NCBI GenBank assembly: GCA_029287535.1
Contig: JARFQY010000100.1
Span: 1-34,395, forward strand
Origin: Filomicrobium sp.
GTDB lineage: Bacteria; Pseudomonadota; Alphaproteobacteria; Rhizobiales; Hyphomicrobiaceae
Direction: 5' to 3'
DNA: 34,395 nt
Below the pieces are notes generated by a model. That model saw only the letters and a program-made list of their open reading frames with translations. It had not been told where the DNA came from and searched no databases. Below are positions 34,199 through 34,395 of this stretch, piece after piece. Position numbers and translations under genes: made by a program. Position 1 is the stretch's first letter. Each line of letters begins with the position of its first letter.

Positions 34199-34393
34199 TT
34201 ATGCTCGGTTGGCAAAGGCGGCGCCGAGACACAATAATCCTGCAACTGGTGCAACAAAGAAATCCGGCCAGCCGAGCGCCCAGAGGGTGAGGCCGCTAAT
34301 GATGCACCAAGCCGCTGGAACGAGCATGCCCAACCAACGAGCGGCGCCAGTGCTTAGGGCGAGAACCGCCAATGTGACGATGGCCGTTGGATC
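34199..34393 (-). CDS. Integral membrane protein, C-terminal part (5' end outside window)
   Basis: The minus-strand frame is open to the window edge and gives 64 residues ending at TAA (34199-34201). It reads DPTAIVTLAVLALSTGAARWLGMLVP, then AWCIISGLTLWALGWPDFFVAPVAGLLCLGAAFANRA. This is two to three membrane helices of regular alphaproteobacterial composition. It resembles my memory of DUF6064-type membrane proteins, but the match is unproven from so little sequence. Nothing indicates its function. Confidence 0.6.
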   Translation of the reverse strand, partial: DPTAIVTLAVLALSTGAARWLGMLVPAAWCIISGLTLWALGWPDFFVAPVAGLLCLGAAFANRA

Positions 34394-34395
34394 GG

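Overview
The window looks like chromosomal DNA of an alphaproteobacterium, most likely Hyphomicrobiales/Rhizobiales-like. The basis is moderately high GC, dense short-spaced operons, a SelW-like/TRAP/GntR/SPFH-NfeD gene complement, a DmeR-type metal regulator, and a small secreted protein of a kind I associate with Rhizobiales. This placement is inference; no rRNA or other marker gene is present. I see no tRNA, CRISPR array, transposase or integrase.

Layout. (a) 1-4.9 kb: the end of a multicopper oxidase, then a secreted double-trypsin/PDZ/TPR protease that meets a secreted subtilisin-like protease tail to tail with one base between them, then a SelW-like thioredoxin-fold gene. (b) 5.1-16.0 kb: the core of the window. 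A minus-strand gene series encodes TRAP binding protein, fused TRAP permease, quinone-linked D-lactate dehydrogenase, the gamma, alpha and beta subunits of a pyruvate:ferredoxin oxidoreductase-type enzyme, and a GltD/NfnB-like flavoprotein with ferredoxin domains at its C-terminus. A divergent FadR-type GntR regulator sits at its head. The shared intergenic region carries a perfect FNR/FixK box (TTGAT-N4-ATCAA) and a GntR-like palindrome. Read together, this is a lactate uptake > pyruvate > acetyl-CoA + reductant module, probably tuned to substrate and low oxygen. (c) 16.1-19.2 kb: a membrane-anchored cytochrome c, two TGAC-N4-GTCA palindromes, a decayed chimera of a CRP/FNR N-terminus and a HybE-type [NiFe]-hydrogenase chaperone, and a DmeR/RcnR-like regulator with a His-tailed MFS exporter (likely Ni/Co efflux) under a 30-bp palindromic operator. 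(d) 19.3-22.1 kb: an HPF-type ribosome hibernation factor and an NfeD-slipin pair. (e) 22.3-27.7 kb: an RND/MMPL-type exporter, a small secreted protein, a monoheme cytochrome c, a small conserved-looking hypothetical, a universal stress protein, and debris of a TPP-dependent 2-oxoacid decarboxylase and a GNAT acetyltransferase. (f) 27.8-29.3 kb: an HxlR regulator divergent from a quinone reductase that has lost its middle, followed by a glutathione transferase. (g) 29.3-34.4 kb: a UUCG-type terminator possibly ending an sRNA, a two-domain PPK2 (polyphosphate:AMP phosphotransferase), a cupin, a periplasmic sulfatase with its terminator, and the end of a membrane protein.

The common thread in regions b-e is redox and oxygen-limited physiology: oxygen-sensitive pyruvate oxidation, FNR-type sites, cytochromes c, hydrogenase remnants, a hibernation factor and a universal stress protein. 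Three of the loci between 16.8 and 28.8 kb are broken genes (hydrogenase chaperone/FNR chimera, decarboxylase/GNAT debris, internally deleted quinone reductase), so this stretch looks like a zone of repeated deletion and rearrangement.
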